From contig CAZFLA010000005.1 of assembly GCA_964519405.1 (NCBI GenBank), positions 8,755 through 72,754 on the forward strand: a stretch of DNA of 64,000 nt. The letters run 5' to 3'. The notes beneath the pieces were generated by a model. It was not told the origin of the DNA, made no database searches, and was given only the letters and a program-made list of their open reading frames with translations. Within the stretch, counting starts at the first letter, position 1, and each line of letters opens with the position of its first letter. Both the position numbers and the translations under genes were made by a program. Positions 25,570-35,432 of the stretch are shown here, one piece after another. Origin of the DNA: G963677485 sp964519405 (GTDB lineage Bacteria; Armatimonadota; HRBIN16).

Positions 25570-26637
25570 TTGGCGTGCGTTGAGCATGGCAGGCTCGATT
25601 ATCGATGCCTCACGCGAGATGAACTTGCCGCGGTCATAAACGGCCAATCGGCAGCATCGCGTGTGCCCATGCTCTACCACTTCTGGACGAACCCCGCGGT
25701 ATTCGGTGCTGATGAGCCGAGAGCCGCAGAGCTATTACGTAAGTATCCGTGCGATATTACTGTTGTTCCGGCTGTGATGCCTTCGGCTTGTGATCCCCAT
25801 CCGCTGGATGCTGGGTATCGATGGCTGCCATATGAGGTTTCCGTCGACCAATCATCCGCTGCACTCGACAGCCGCATACTTCTTCCGGATTGGAACCTGC
25901 TGGACAGCATACTGGCTGCATTCCCCAACTCAAACTCTGAAGTGCTGTTCAGCGCGGGTATTCCTGCGGATGATGGCCGCTACCGTGTGGGGCACTGGTG
26001 GTACACCCTGTTCGAGCGTCACTGGAGTCTGCGCGGTATGGAGAACTGCCTTACCGACTTCTCGGAGTATCCAGAAGAGACGCATCTGCTATATTCTGCA
26101 CTGACCGATTTCTACTGTGGTGTGCTCACACGATTAAGCCGTGAGGCACATTGTGACGGCATCTTTATTAGCGATGACCTTGGGACACAGCATTCGACAT
26201 TCTTTTCGCCAAGGGTGTTTGAACAGTTCTTTGTGCCTTACTACACCAAATTGATCGAGACAGCGCATGCATTGGGAATGCATGTCTGGCTGCATACCTG
26301 CGGCTGCGTTCAGCCGTTTATGCAGCGATTTATCGACATTGGGCTTGATGTCATCCACCCCATTCAGAAATACACCATGGATGAACGGCAGATCGCTCAG
26401 CAGTTTGGCGGTGAAATCACCATCTTCGCCGGTATGGATGTGCAGCGTATCATTCCGTGGGGCACGCCCGACGATGTGAGGCAGGAAGTACGCTTCATGA
26501 TCGATACATACCAAAGGTCCAATGGCAGGCTGATGCTAACGGCAGGAAACGGCATTACGGCTGATTGCCCCATCGCTAGTCTAGAGGCACTGCTCGATGA
26601 ATCGCTGCGATATGGCAGCCGGATAAGCTGCAGATAA
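25570..26637 (+). CDS. URO-D superfamily protein (second)
   Basis: A 355-aa uroporphyrinogen-decarboxylase-superfamily protein, distinct from the one at 22797. Markers are 'DGIFISDDLGTQHSTFFSP' (the conserved acidic loop), 'MHVWLHTCGCVQPFMQRFI' with the metal- or substrate-binding His/Cys, 'GLDVIHPIQKYTMD' and 'ITIFAGMDVQRIIPWGTPDD'. The His-Thr-Cys-Gly motif is typical of the methyltransferase-like (MtaA/CmuA) branch rather than HemE. TTG 25570 follows AAGGGG by eight bases. It follows the macro-domain-like gene by 5 bp. Confidence 0.85.
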   Translation: MACVEHGRLDYRCLTRDELAAVINGQSAASRVPMLYHFWTNPAVFGADEPRAAELLRKYPCDITVVPAVMPSACDPHPLDAGYRWLPYEVSVDQSSAALDSRILLPDWNLLDSILAAFPNSNSEVLFSAGIPADDGRYRVGHWWYTLFERHWSLRGMENCLTDFSEYPEETHLLYSALTDFYCGVLTRLSREAHCDGIFISDDLGTQHSTFFSPRVFEQFFVPYYTKLIETAHALGMHVWLHTCGCVQPFMQRFIDIGLDVIHPIQKYTMDERQIAQQFGGEITIFAGMDVQRIIPWGTPDDVRQEVRFMIDTYQRSNGRLMLTAGNGITADCPIASLEALLDESLRYGSRISCR

Positions 26638-26669
26638 CTCCAACCGTCTGACCCAGTGGGTATGAAGCA

Positions 26670-26709
26670 GGGCAGCAAGCACATAGCTGATTGCTGTTAC
26701 TCGCTGCCC
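26670..26709. terminator. Hairpin between convergent genes
   Basis: GGGCAGC (26670-26676) and GCTGCCC (26703-26709) form a 7-bp stem with a 26-base loop between the URO-D gene (+) and the GH71/99-like gene (-). No T-tract; weak support. Confidence 0.4.
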
Positions 26710-26716
26710 CTAGTGG

Positions 26717-28516
26717 TTACTCTGTGTAGAGATAGTTATAGCGTGTGTTTGGAGCCACATCGCCATCGGTATAGAAGCTTTCGATACTCGGCTTCACTGG
26801 CTGGTTGTCGGTCCATTTGAACCCGAAGCTCAGCTTTTTACTAGCAATTACCGACCGTGCGATCTGCAATTCAAGCTGATTGTTGCTGTATTTCAGCGCT
26901 GCATATCCCGTTAATGTCCACGACCACTTATTGCCATTGCATTTTTCTATACTTGCTTGACCGTTCTTGCGGACGCGATTAATCACAATATCATAGCCGT
27001 TCCAGCCGGTCTTGGGGTTATTGTCTTTGTCGATATACAACACCATCCAGTTTGCATCGGTAGGTGATGATAGCTTCTTCCTGGTGCGTACACAGAAGCT
27101 GACATTCTTGCTGTCGCGGGCGACCTGCGCGGAGACGATATCATTTCGTGCCGTGTCGTTGGTGTAGAAGACATCCTTAGGTGACCCAGCCCAACTGCGA
27201 TTGGCGATATCACCCACTGTGTCGGTGTATAAGGGGGTTACGCCCTTCCAACTGAGTGCGTTGCCCAAGCTGATGCGCCGCGGTGCTGAGGTGGGCTGCG
27301 GCGGAAGCATGCCCTTGAATTTGCGCATATTGGCAACGAACTGCCAGTAATACGCGTCGAAGTAGCCGCCTTTCATGGGCTCTAAATCGCGGTTGAAATC
27401 TTGGTTAAACTCGTCTACGATGTGCCCTTGCCCTTTACCGGTTACCCTGTCGAGGAACTTCACAGTGTTGGTCTCCCACACTGCAGCCGTCCATTCATTC
27501 CAACCGGTTACCAGCAGCATTGGCGGTTTCACTTTTTGCACGCCGTTCCATTGATACTGGTGGAAAAGGCCTTGCGCGTTTTCTTTGCTGAGCCACTGAT
27601 CGTCATATGTAGGCTCATGTCCAGGGATGCAGCTCACGCCGCCCTTACGCATGTTTTCCCATAGGGGACCACCTATGGACTTTGATACAACCATCTGTTC
27701 GATTTTGCCATCAGCATCTGTCACCGCTTGGGTAGGGTGGTAGTCCAAAAATCGCCACTTGTGAGGGTCGGTTTTGACATCATGAAACGCCCAGGTTGGT
27801 CGGTATGTAAAGTAGCTTTGCAGTTTGGGCAGCAACGCGGGATCTTTAAGCTTACTGGCATCGGTTGGCACGGGAGCCAGTATCAAGGGCTTTCCATTCC
27901 ATGTAAACCAGAGGTCGTCGGCTTTCCCTGCGGTATACCATTTTGTGTAGAGATGCTCGATCTTCCACTCTGGTTCATAGTTCAAGAAGAAGACAATTTT
28001 CGGTACATGCATTCCTGCAGATTTTAACTCGTGCAGTATGCTTACCAGTTGCTCAAGCTCTTTGTCATACACGCTCGCGTTGGTATAGTCTAGGAATAGA
28101 TAGTCAACACCCGCATCGGCCAACATCGTCATGTGCTTGCGGATCACCCAAGGGTCTGTGGACTTGTAATATCCAAATAGTGGCTCAGCCCAATACCATT
28201 CGGGATGCTGAGGTCCACCAGGAGGATCGATAACCCAGTCCTTGAAGTTTGGGTGTGTTTTTAGCCATTCTGTGATGTTGTAACTGCTCCAAGCTCGTAG
28301 GTCGCCATGCCACTGCCAGTAGAACAATCCTACCCAGTGGTTCTTAGCGGCAGCACCAGTTTGAGCGTAACTTGGCAGACTGCGTCCTAAAGCGTCGACA
28401 GCAGTGCAGTTGGCATTCGAGATAGGAATGACATCAGGACCCTGTGCCCAAGCTGTTGGTGCCATGGCGAGGGCTGATGCCATCGCTAAAGCTGGTATCC
28501 ATTGCAGATACTTCAT
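26717..28516 (-). CDS. Secreted GH71/GH99-like glycosidase with C-terminal CBM
   Basis: A 599-aa exported protein. ATG 28516 has GGAG nine bases upstream and gives a signal peptide 'KYLQWIPALAMASALAMA' ending at 'WAQG'. The body reads as a TIM barrel of the GH71/GH99/WbsX type: 'VGLFYWQWHGD' at the start, 'LADAGVDYLFLDYTNAS' for the active-site strand, 'VPKIVFFLNYEPEW', and the hallmark 'LLVTGWNEWTAAVWE'. These families include endo-acting mannanases and mutanases. The last ~170 residues ('DANWMVLYIDKDNNPKTGW') look like a CBM9-type carbohydrate-binding module. It lies just past a strong terminator of the upstream operon, so it needs its own promoter. Confidence 0.8.
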   Translation of the reverse strand: MKYLQWIPALAMASALAMAPTAWAQGPDVIPISNANCTAVDALGRSLPSYAQTGAAAKNHWVGLFYWQWHGDLRAWSSYNITEWLKTHPNFKDWVIDPPGGPQHPEWYWAEPLFGYYKSTDPWVIRKHMTMLADAGVDYLFLDYTNASVYDKELEQLVSILHELKSAGMHVPKIVFFLNYEPEWKIEHLYTKWYTAGKADDLWFTWNGKPLILAPVPTDASKLKDPALLPKLQSYFTYRPTWAFHDVKTDPHKWRFLDYHPTQAVTDADGKIEQMVVSKSIGGPLWENMRKGGVSCIPGHEPTYDDQWLSKENAQGLFHQYQWNGVQKVKPPMLLVTGWNEWTAAVWETNTVKFLDRVTGKGQGHIVDEFNQDFNRDLEPMKGGYFDAYYWQFVANMRKFKGMLPPQPTSAPRRISLGNALSWKGVTPLYTDTVGDIANRSWAGSPKDVFYTNDTARNDIVSAQVARDSKNVSFCVRTRKKLSSPTDANWMVLYIDKDNNPKTGWNGYDIVINRVRKNGQASIEKCNGNKWSWTLTGYAALKYSNNQLELQIARSVIASKKLSFGFKWTDNQPVKPSIESFYTDGDVAPNTRYNYLYTE

Positions 28517-28538
28517 ACCTGTATTCTCCATATTCAAA

Positions 28539-28569
28539 CACAAAAAGCCGGGAGCTCCGGCTTTTTGTG
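28539..28569 (-). terminator. Intrinsic terminator
   Basis: A perfect 13-bp stem (CACAAAAAGCCGG/CCGGCTTTTTGTG) with a 5-base loop. It carries A and T runs in both arms and ends transcripts of the DUF4838 gene on the minus strand. Confidence 0.85.
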
Positions 28570-28594
28570 TCATATTATTAGTTACCTAACGATG

Positions 28595-30334
28595 TTATTT
28601 AACCAGTGCCGGCAGCCAGCCAGAGGCACCTGAACCATCGCCTTCGCTGACGTGTGTGATTCCGCACTCGTCGCAGATGGCTTTTATGTTCGCGGCGACC
28701 GTAGGTTTATCGGCTTCGGCAAGACGATAGCTCTCTGGATAGGTGACCTGCATCATCCATAACGGCAGCATCAGTTTACGAACGCGGCGCTTGACATCCA
28801 CACTAGAGTCGGCTGCTAGGGCACGGTTCAATACTTTCAAGCCTTCGATAACTAGCGTGTCGGGCACTGTGGTTTTAGGATCCCATGCACCAAATCCGTG
28901 TACATTAGGCCGCTCGGAGTCTTCATCCATCATCGCCAGGAACTCCAGCACGAGTTTGTCCGCTCTGCCGTAGTATCCCTTGCAGAACTCGCGGCGAATA
29001 GCCATTGGATCAAGGCGTGGGTTCCACATGAGCTGCGCACTCAGATACTGCCTGAGTTCTGCCAGCTCACCGCCAGGACCTTGATAGTTGGCCTGAACCA
29101 TTAATCCGTTCACGCCATGGCTGGTGTAGTATTTGATATCTTTAGCCAATCCGCGCAGGTTCTGGTTTGGAGTGAGGTAGTGTGCGAAGTTCGTGGCATA
29201 GTGCCATATGAAGATACGCTTTGTGACCTTGCTCCACTCGTTAAGATACATGACCAAGTTAGCGCCTAATCCGCATTTTTCAAAACCATGGAAGTAGCAT
29301 CCAGCATGGCATAGGCGAATGATGACGTTAGGTCGCGGTCGGGTGATTTTCGGTGGTTTCATGGCATATGCATATGCGAGGGTCTCCACCCAGCGATCTG
29401 GATGACGCTTAGCCATTTCGTCGGCGACCATGTTAACCATGCGCAGAATTGGCCCATGCTGACTGCCCTCTTCGTTAACCACAGCCATACAGCGCTCGCA
29501 TTCGCAGGCGCCTTCACCGTCGTTCTGGCTGACATCGAAGATGGGCACATCTGGATTCTCATCGGCCCATTCCATTACCTTTTTCACGATGATCTGCTGC
29601 ACATCAGGGTTGGTCCAGCAGATTTGGCCATGGATGGTTTTGTCCGTTCGCTGTCCGCCTACGAGGCTGAAATACTCAGGGTGTTCTTTATAGTAAACAT
29701 CCGGTGGGATTAATTTCGATGCGCTGTGCACATATGGGAAAAACGCGATCTTTCCGCCCACTGTTTCGTCGCATTTTGTGTATGGACCGTTTAGTCGCTG
29801 TCTCGCAGCCATTAATGTCGGGAAGCTATCCCAGTAAAGCGTTTCGCGATACATCATAGGAGGGCTGTAGAGCACATGCATCGGCTTGATGACCAGGCGC
29901 GTCTTCTTAGGAACGACTGTGCAGTCGTGAGCTAGAAAGCGGATGCCTAATACTTTCTCACAGAACACATAAACGCTGTATAATTCACCGCGCTGGTTCT
30001 GGCCGCTAAAGATCAGATCTTGACCATCTGTTTCGATGAGGATACCATCTTCAGCCAATTTCTTAATGCGTGCTGGCCCATTGATCTTGCGGAATTTCGT
30101 GGTTGGGCCTAAATATATAGCGGGATTACTTCCGTGATAAGGCTCGCTTACAATCGGCAGCTTGGCGCCAGTAGACTGAGCAAAAAACAACTGTAACTCG
30201 TCGGCAGCTGTCTTGATGGATTTCGAAGCTTTTGCCGGTATAACGATGAAATATTTCGAATCCCCATAAGAGGCGAGTGTCAATGTTGATGCTTGAGCTC
30301 CAACGTCAGCACCAAACAAGGATGAGTTCGACAT
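28595..30334 (-). CDS. DUF4838 protein with alpha-glucuronidase-like N-terminus
   Basis: A 579-aa protein. Residues 15-120 ('ADELQLFFAQSTGAKLPIV', 'NPAIYLGPTTKF', 'GEDLYSV'-like 'GELYSVYVFCEKVLG') form the alpha-glucuronidase N-terminal/GH67-type beta domain, and the rest is DUF4838: 'DVSQNDGEGACECERCMAV', 'AYAYAMKPPKITRPRPN' and 'NGLMVQANYQGPGGELAELR'. The acidic pair and Cys in 'NDGEGACEC' are conserved in the family, which is believed to be a glycosidase of unsettled activity. There is no classic signal peptide. GGAGTG precedes the ATG. It is followed by a strong terminator. Confidence 0.85.
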   Translation of the reverse strand: MSNSSLFGADVGAQASTLTLASYGDSKYFIVIPAKASKSIKTAADELQLFFAQSTGAKLPIVSEPYHGSNPAIYLGPTTKFRKINGPARIKKLAEDGILIETDGQDLIFSGQNQRGELYSVYVFCEKVLGIRFLAHDCTVVPKKTRLVIKPMHVLYSPPMMYRETLYWDSFPTLMAARQRLNGPYTKCDETVGGKIAFFPYVHSASKLIPPDVYYKEHPEYFSLVGGQRTDKTIHGQICWTNPDVQQIIVKKVMEWADENPDVPIFDVSQNDGEGACECERCMAVVNEEGSQHGPILRMVNMVADEMAKRHPDRWVETLAYAYAMKPPKITRPRPNVIIRLCHAGCYFHGFEKCGLGANLVMYLNEWSKVTKRIFIWHYATNFAHYLTPNQNLRGLAKDIKYYTSHGVNGLMVQANYQGPGGELAELRQYLSAQLMWNPRLDPMAIRREFCKGYYGRADKLVLEFLAMMDEDSERPNVHGFGAWDPKTTVPDTLVIEGLKVLNRALAADSSVDVKRRVRKLMLPLWMMQVTYPESYRLAEADKPTVAANIKAICDECGITHVSEGDGSGASGWLPALVK

Positions 30335-30451
30335 GATGCAGCACTCCTAATAGTCGTGATAATCTAAAACCATCTTTCGACGACTACCATAGGATATCCT
30401 GCCGTTTCGGAACTAAGTGGCAAATAACGCAAAGCGTAACTAGGAATGCGG

Positions 30452-31786
30452 TTACTTTGAGTTGATGACTTCTGCAGCGCGTGAACGCGCTGATGCCAGC
30501 ATGAGCTTAATGCGGTTTTCCTGGTTCGTGCGTGAGGCACCAGGATCATAGTCGATAGCAACAATATTGGATTCGGGATGATTTTTCTTGATGAGGCCAA
30601 TCATGCCCTTGCCAGAAACGTGGTTAGGCAGACAGCCAAATGGCTGGGTGCAGACCACTCCAGCACAGCCATTGTGAACCAGCTCAAGCATTTCTGCTGT
30701 CAGCAGCCAGCCTTCGCCCATCTTGTTGCCGTAACCTACATACCCTTTTACCAATTGCTTGATCTGCTCAAACGGGGTTGGTTTACGAAACTGCGGGTAT
30801 TTCGCAACCACAGCGATGAGGTCGCGCTGACACTTTACGACAAGCCGTTTGAAGTAATTCACGACGAATCTGTGAAGCCACTGCGAGCCGTAAAGGTTGG
30901 CGTCTTCCACCCGATTATCAACTTTGAAGATAAGGAAGTCGACTATGCCAGGGATTTCTACTTCTACGCCCTCTGAACGAAGAAACTGCTCCAGACTGTT
31001 GTTGCCGAGTGGAGCATACTTTACGTAGATTTCACCAACCACACCAATCCGTATCTTCTTCTCGCCTTGAACGGCGATGGCTGCGAAACTCCGCACAATA
31101 TCGGCGTAGTTGCGTTTAACAGTGGAATATGAAGGGCATCGGCTAGACTGGAAGCTTTCGCCAATCTTCTTAGTCCACTTCTCGACAAGCTCATCTGTGC
31201 TGCCGGCTGTCTGCTCGTATGGCCGTGTTTGGTTGGCTAACAGCATCAGCAGGTCGCCGTATAGGAAGGCATAGACTATTTTACGAATGGCGCGGAGCGA
31301 AAAGTTGAAACCTGGGTTGTCTTCCATCTTCGAGAAGTTTATGGAGACGACAGGAATGTGTTCATATCCCGCACGCTTCAGCGCTTTTCGCAGCAGGTGG
31401 ATGTAGTTCGATGCTCGGCAGCCTCCGCCGGTTTGTGTAATCACCAGACCGATACGATCAGGATCATACTTACCGCTTTTAATAGCGTCAATGAGCTGTC
31501 CAATCACAAGAAGAGCAGGGTAGCATGTGTCGTTATGCACATACTTTAGGCCCTCATCAACGATAGCTCGATGTGAAGTGGTTAGGATCTCGATATTATA
31601 GCCTTCACCAGTAAACACCTGCTCGATGATCGCCATATGGGTGGGCAGCATCTGAGGCGAAATCAATAGGAAGTCGCGCTTCATCTGCTTGGTGAATAGT
31701 ATACGACCGCTGTCGTTGACGACACGCTCTACTTTACTGCCAGAGGATGTGGTGATGGTCTTTGATGTTGTGATCTGTTTGGCCAT
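30452..31786 (-). CDS. 2-hydroxyacyl-CoA dehydratase-type protein
   Basis: A 444-aa protein of the 2-hydroxyglutaryl-CoA dehydratase D-component family, iron-sulfur proteins that accept one electron from an ATP-driven activator. 'FLLISPQMLPTHMAIIEQVF', 'VHNDTCYPALLVIGQL' (cluster Cys), 'LVITQTGGGCRASNYIHLLR' (second Cys) and 'VVCTQPFGCLPNHVSGKGM' (third Cys region) are visible. It lies 4 bp after the activase-type gene, and the pair is the two-gene form (fused activase plus dehydratase-like subunit) found in many anaerobes, whose substrate is unknown. The presence of this oxygen-sensitive chemistry suggests an anaerobic or microaerophilic lifestyle. Confidence 0.85.
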   Translation of the reverse strand: MAKQITTSKTITTSSGSKVERVVNDSGRILFTKQMKRDFLLISPQMLPTHMAIIEQVFTGEGYNIEILTTSHRAIVDEGLKYVHNDTCYPALLVIGQLIDAIKSGKYDPDRIGLVITQTGGGCRASNYIHLLRKALKRAGYEHIPVVSINFSKMEDNPGFNFSLRAIRKIVYAFLYGDLLMLLANQTRPYEQTAGSTDELVEKWTKKIGESFQSSRCPSYSTVKRNYADIVRSFAAIAVQGEKKIRIGVVGEIYVKYAPLGNNSLEQFLRSEGVEVEIPGIVDFLIFKVDNRVEDANLYGSQWLHRFVVNYFKRLVVKCQRDLIAVVAKYPQFRKPTPFEQIKQLVKGYVGYGNKMGEGWLLTAEMLELVHNGCAGVVCTQPFGCLPNHVSGKGMIGLIKKNHPESNIVAIDYDPGASRTNQENRIKLMLASARSRAAEVINSK

Positions 31787-31790
31787 GAAA

Positions 31791-34700
31791 CTACGCGGTG
31801 CCCTCTAGTGCTTCTTTGTTCTGAGCGGATGTCGTCTGGTCTTTCGCGGTTGGGATTTTCATGAAGTTCTTCGCACCCATGTTAGAAACAGAGCGCAGCT
31901 TACCTTCGATGACCGCCTTACGCATGGCTACTGCAGCAAGCAGGCTTCGAATGCGGATTTTAACCGCACCAAGATTATCGATATCGTCGATCTTGAGCTG
32001 GGTATAGAACTTCCCGCCTTTTTCAAGGATGTCACGCACCTCATCGGTGGTGATGGCATCTAGTCCGCATCCAAAGGACACAAGCTGAATAAGCTCGCAG
32101 TCGTCGTTGTCAACTGCGAACCGGGCGGCGTTATACAACCTGGAATGGTACATCCACTGGTTGAGCACGTTCAGTGGAGCTGAGGTACCGAGGCTAGCCA
32201 CGCTGTCTTCGGTGACGACAACAAGCCCAAGCGACGACAGCAGACGGTCGATGCCATGGTTGATCTCTGGATCAATGTGATACGGACGTCCAGCTAGGAT
32301 GATGATTCGATGGCCATTGGCTCTGGCATATTCCAGCGCTTCGCGGCCTTTCTGGCGGATATCATTAACGAAGGATTCGTATGCCGAATAAGCCTTCTGA
32401 ATGGCTTGCTTGGTCTCCGCTGCGGGTATGGCGAGGTTATCTTTGAACCAACTCACTGCCCGTTTCGCAAAGTCCTTGGGACGGTGAAGCCCAAAATATG
32501 GCATGAAATACCGGGTTTTGGATAAAGCAGGATCATTTGCCGCCAGCAGTTCCGGATAGTAGGCCACTACCGGGCAGTTGAAGTGGTTGTCTGCAGTTTC
32601 CGTCTCTTTAAAGTTGTATGGAAGACATGGATAGAAAATGGCATCGACTTTCTTGGCCAGCAGACTGGCGATATGCCCATGTGCCAGTTTTGCAGGGTAA
32701 CAGACCGTATCGGAAGGGATTGTGTGCTGACCTTTGGTGTATAGCTCCCTGCTTGAGGGGTCGGATAGCACAACCTCGTATCCGCATTCCGTAAAGAATG
32801 TATGCCAGAAGGGCATGTTCTCGAACATGTTCAGAACCATCGGTAAACCAATGCGCCCGCGTGAATGCTCTTGATTATGATTTTGCGCTGCACTGGAATA
32901 ACCACGCAGCGTTTCGTATTTGTATTTATACAGGTTTGGCAGTGCGTCGGCGTTTTTGCCCTGCAGGATGCGTGAGCATCTATTGCCGCTGACATGCCGC
33001 TTGCCGTTCTTGAATGTCACCACATTCATTAAGCAGTTGTTGCTGCACATACCGCAGCGTGCTTCCCTGGTTTTGTGCGAGAACTCGCTGAGCTCCTCAA
33101 GGCTAAGCAGTCCCGGGCGTTCTGGCGGGTTATCGCGAACAGACAGAGCTGCGCCGTATGCGCCCATCAGCCCTGCGATATTGGGACGGATAACCTCATG
33201 GCCGGTTTCCATTTCAAATGCGCGCAGCACGGCATCATTCATGAAGGTGCCGCCCTGTACAACAGGATGGTGCCCGAGCTGATCAGCATGGTTAAGCCTG
33301 ATGACTTTATACAGCGCATTTCTCACGACGCTTGCCGCAAGGCCTGCAGATATATCCGTCACGCTGGCACCCTCTTTTTGAGCTTGCTTGATGGACGAGT
33401 TCATGAAAACTGTGCATCGGGTACCCAGGTCTACCGGTGTCTTCGATTCTAGAGCGAGCGCCGCAAAAGCGGGTGCATCATAGCCCAACGCCTTGGCGAA
33501 AGTTTCAATGAAGGAGCCGCAGCCTGATGAACAAGCCTCGTTAAGCATGATCGTGTCGACCACGCCATTATGAATCTGGAAGCACTTAATATCTTGTCCG
33601 CCGATGTCGAGGATAAAGTCGACATCTGGCTGGAAGTGGTGAGCCGCACGGGCATGAGCGACAGTTTCCACCAACCCAAGGTCCAGTGAAAAGGCGTTCT
33701 TCATCAGTTCTTCACCATAGCCGGTGACCGCGCTGCCGCGAATCTTGATGTGGCTGCCATGTTTCGATACTATCTGCAGCAGTTTTGCATGCACCGTTTC
33801 GAGGGGATTACCCTTATTGGAGCCGTAATGGCTGAAGAGAATGCGCCCGTCGTTGTCGATAAGCACCAATTTGGTGGTGGTACTTCCTGAATCAATGCCT
33901 AGCCAGGCATCACCTGTATAGTTGGCAATGTCTACCTGCTCCACATTAGCTTCTTGGTGCCTCGCGCGGAACGCCTGCAGGTCCGCTTCCGATTCAAATA
34001 GGGGAGAGAGCGAGTGTGTGAGGCATGAGCTATCATCGGCCTCTTCCACCTTGGATACCCAACTGCCCATAGATTCGGCTTCGATGTCTTTGGAGGCTAA
34101 AGCGGCTCCCATGCCCACATAATATGCGGCGTCTTTGGGAAACCGTGCGGTATTGCCGTCCAGACCAAGCGTCTTGACAAATGCCTTTTGTAAACTCTTG
34201 AAGAATGACAATGGGCCGCCAAGAAACGCCACATTGCCTTCAATACGGCGTCCTTGAGCCAGTCCCGTCACCGTCTGGTTTACGACTGCCTGGAAGATAC
34301 TCGCGGCGACATCTGCTTTGGATGCCCCTTGGTTTAACAGAGGCTGGATGTCCGACTTAGCAAATACACCGCATCTTGATGCTACGGGGTATACGCGGCT
34401 GCTCTCTTCGGCTAGGTTATCGAGTTCTTCAGGGGTGACATTGAGTAGTGTGGCCATCTGGGTGATGAAAGCGCCGGTGCCTCCGGCGCATGAGCCATTC
34501 ATGCGTTGATCGATGCCGTTCTTGAAGAAGATAATTTTCGCATCTTCTCCGCCAAGTTCCACCACGGCATCGGTGCCTGGCAGCCATCTTTTTACAGCTT
34601 GTGCGGCAACATAAACTTCCTGAACAAACTGGATACCGCAGATTCGGGCCAAACCTAGCCCAGCAGAGCCAGTGATCGCGAGGCTTGTTTTGATATCGGG

Positions 34701-34859
34701 AAACCGTGCAGCGGCATCACGAAGTAACTCGAGCGCTTTTTCGCGAACTCGTGACAAGTGCCGTTCATAGCGCTTGTATACGAGGTTGCCATCTCGGTCT
34801 ATCAATACCAGTTTCACAGTTGTGGAACCGGCATCAAGCCCAGCTAGCATAGTGCTCAA
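31791..34859 (-). CDS. Acyl-CoA dehydratase activase-related protein, two ATPase domains plus DUF2229
   Basis: A 1022-aa fusion. Residues 1-260 and about 315-585 are two BadF/BcrA-type ASKHA ATPase domains: 'GLDAGSTTVKLVLIDRDGN' opens the first and 'GIDSGSTTTKLVLIDNDGR' the second, each with a later 'ELGGEDAKI' or 'DIGGQDIKCF' motif and a Cys in 'GSCAGGTGAF' or 'CSSGCGSF' that would ligate the bridging [4Fe-4S] cluster. The C-terminal ~430 residues are DUF2229-like, with Cys-rich 'CGMCSNNCLMNV'. Such proteins use ATP to deliver low-potential electrons. TTG 34859 has GGAGG six bases upstream; an ATG nine bases in is worse placed. It heads a two-gene operon. Confidence 0.9.
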   Translation of the reverse strand: MSTMLAGLDAGSTTVKLVLIDRDGNLVYKRYERHLSRVREKALELLRDAAARFPDIKTSLAITGSAGLGLARICGIQFVQEVYVAAQAVKRWLPGTDAVVELGGEDAKIIFFKNGIDQRMNGSCAGGTGAFITQMATLLNVTPEELDNLAEESSRVYPVASRCGVFAKSDIQPLLNQGASKADVAASIFQAVVNQTVTGLAQGRRIEGNVAFLGGPLSFFKSLQKAFVKTLGLDGNTARFPKDAAYYVGMGAALASKDIEAESMGSWVSKVEEADDSSCLTHSLSPLFESEADLQAFRARHQEANVEQVDIANYTGDAWLGIDSGSTTTKLVLIDNDGRILFSHYGSNKGNPLETVHAKLLQIVSKHGSHIKIRGSAVTGYGEELMKNAFSLDLGLVETVAHARAAHHFQPDVDFILDIGGQDIKCFQIHNGVVDTIMLNEACSSGCGSFIETFAKALGYDAPAFAALALESKTPVDLGTRCTVFMNSSIKQAQKEGASVTDISAGLAASVVRNALYKVIRLNHADQLGHHPVVQGGTFMNDAVLRAFEMETGHEVIRPNIAGLMGAYGAALSVRDNPPERPGLLSLEELSEFSHKTREARCGMCSNNCLMNVVTFKNGKRHVSGNRCSRILQGKNADALPNLYKYKYETLRGYSSAAQNHNQEHSRGRIGLPMVLNMFENMPFWHTFFTECGYEVVLSDPSSRELYTKGQHTIPSDTVCYPAKLAHGHIASLLAKKVDAIFYPCLPYNFKETETADNHFNCPVVAYYPELLAANDPALSKTRYFMPYFGLHRPKDFAKRAVSWFKDNLAIPAAETKQAIQKAYSAYESFVNDIRQKGREALEYARANGHRIIILAGRPYHIDPEINHGIDRLLSSLGLVVVTEDSVASLGTSAPLNVLNQWMYHSRLYNAARFAVDNDDCELIQLVSFGCGLDAITTDEVRDILEKGGKFYTQLKIDDIDNLGAVKIRIRSLLAAVAMRKAVIEGKLRSVSNMGAKNFMKIPTAKDQTTSAQNKEALEGTA

Positions 34860-35432
34860 AAGTCACCTCCCGCGTCTGCTCCGAATTGCCGAACAGATAC
34901 ATCGTAGATGGCATGCAGAGATTGCATCATGAGTTGAAACATCCGTTCGTGCTGAAATCTACACAGGTATCTTGAGAATGACATAAATCCGGTATACATA
35001 GTAGCCAATCTTCAGTTTGAATGCAGAAACCTATCGGATATACAGCCATGTCACCCACACAAGATCATCCTTGTATTTATCTCTTTACCGCACGGAGCTA
35101 TTCTTCGTGGAAACTCTCGTCAACTTCCTATTACAGCAGTATACCCTGTATCGTTTCAGGCTCGCGCAGGTTATTAAAGCGTATAACATCAGGAAATTGA
35201 TACCTAGTTACTATTGTACGACACCATACCCGATGGTGTCATAAAATGGCAGGGTAGTATGAGCAACATATCACGATAATCATATACTCATTGCTGCTAA
35301 CAGGTTGAATTACAAGCCATATGAGCCAATGAATGGTGATAGTCTAAGGATGGGTATGTATATGCCCTTACTGTGTGGATGATGACATATATGTCGCAGC
35401 CGTGATCGTATTTTTAACATGGAGGATAAGGC
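34860..35432. other. 573-bp divergent intergenic region
   Basis: No convincing gene. A short open frame at 35017-35244 has no ribosome site and an atypical composition. An 8-bp hairpin GACACCAT/ATGGTGTC (35220-35240, 5-base loop) is the only clear structure. The region should hold promoters for the activase operon (-) and the phosphatase (+). Confidence 0.6.

Noticed and set aside
35017..35244. 75-codon frame in the long intergenic region
   Set aside because: No ribosome site, no recognisable family and low-complexity composition.
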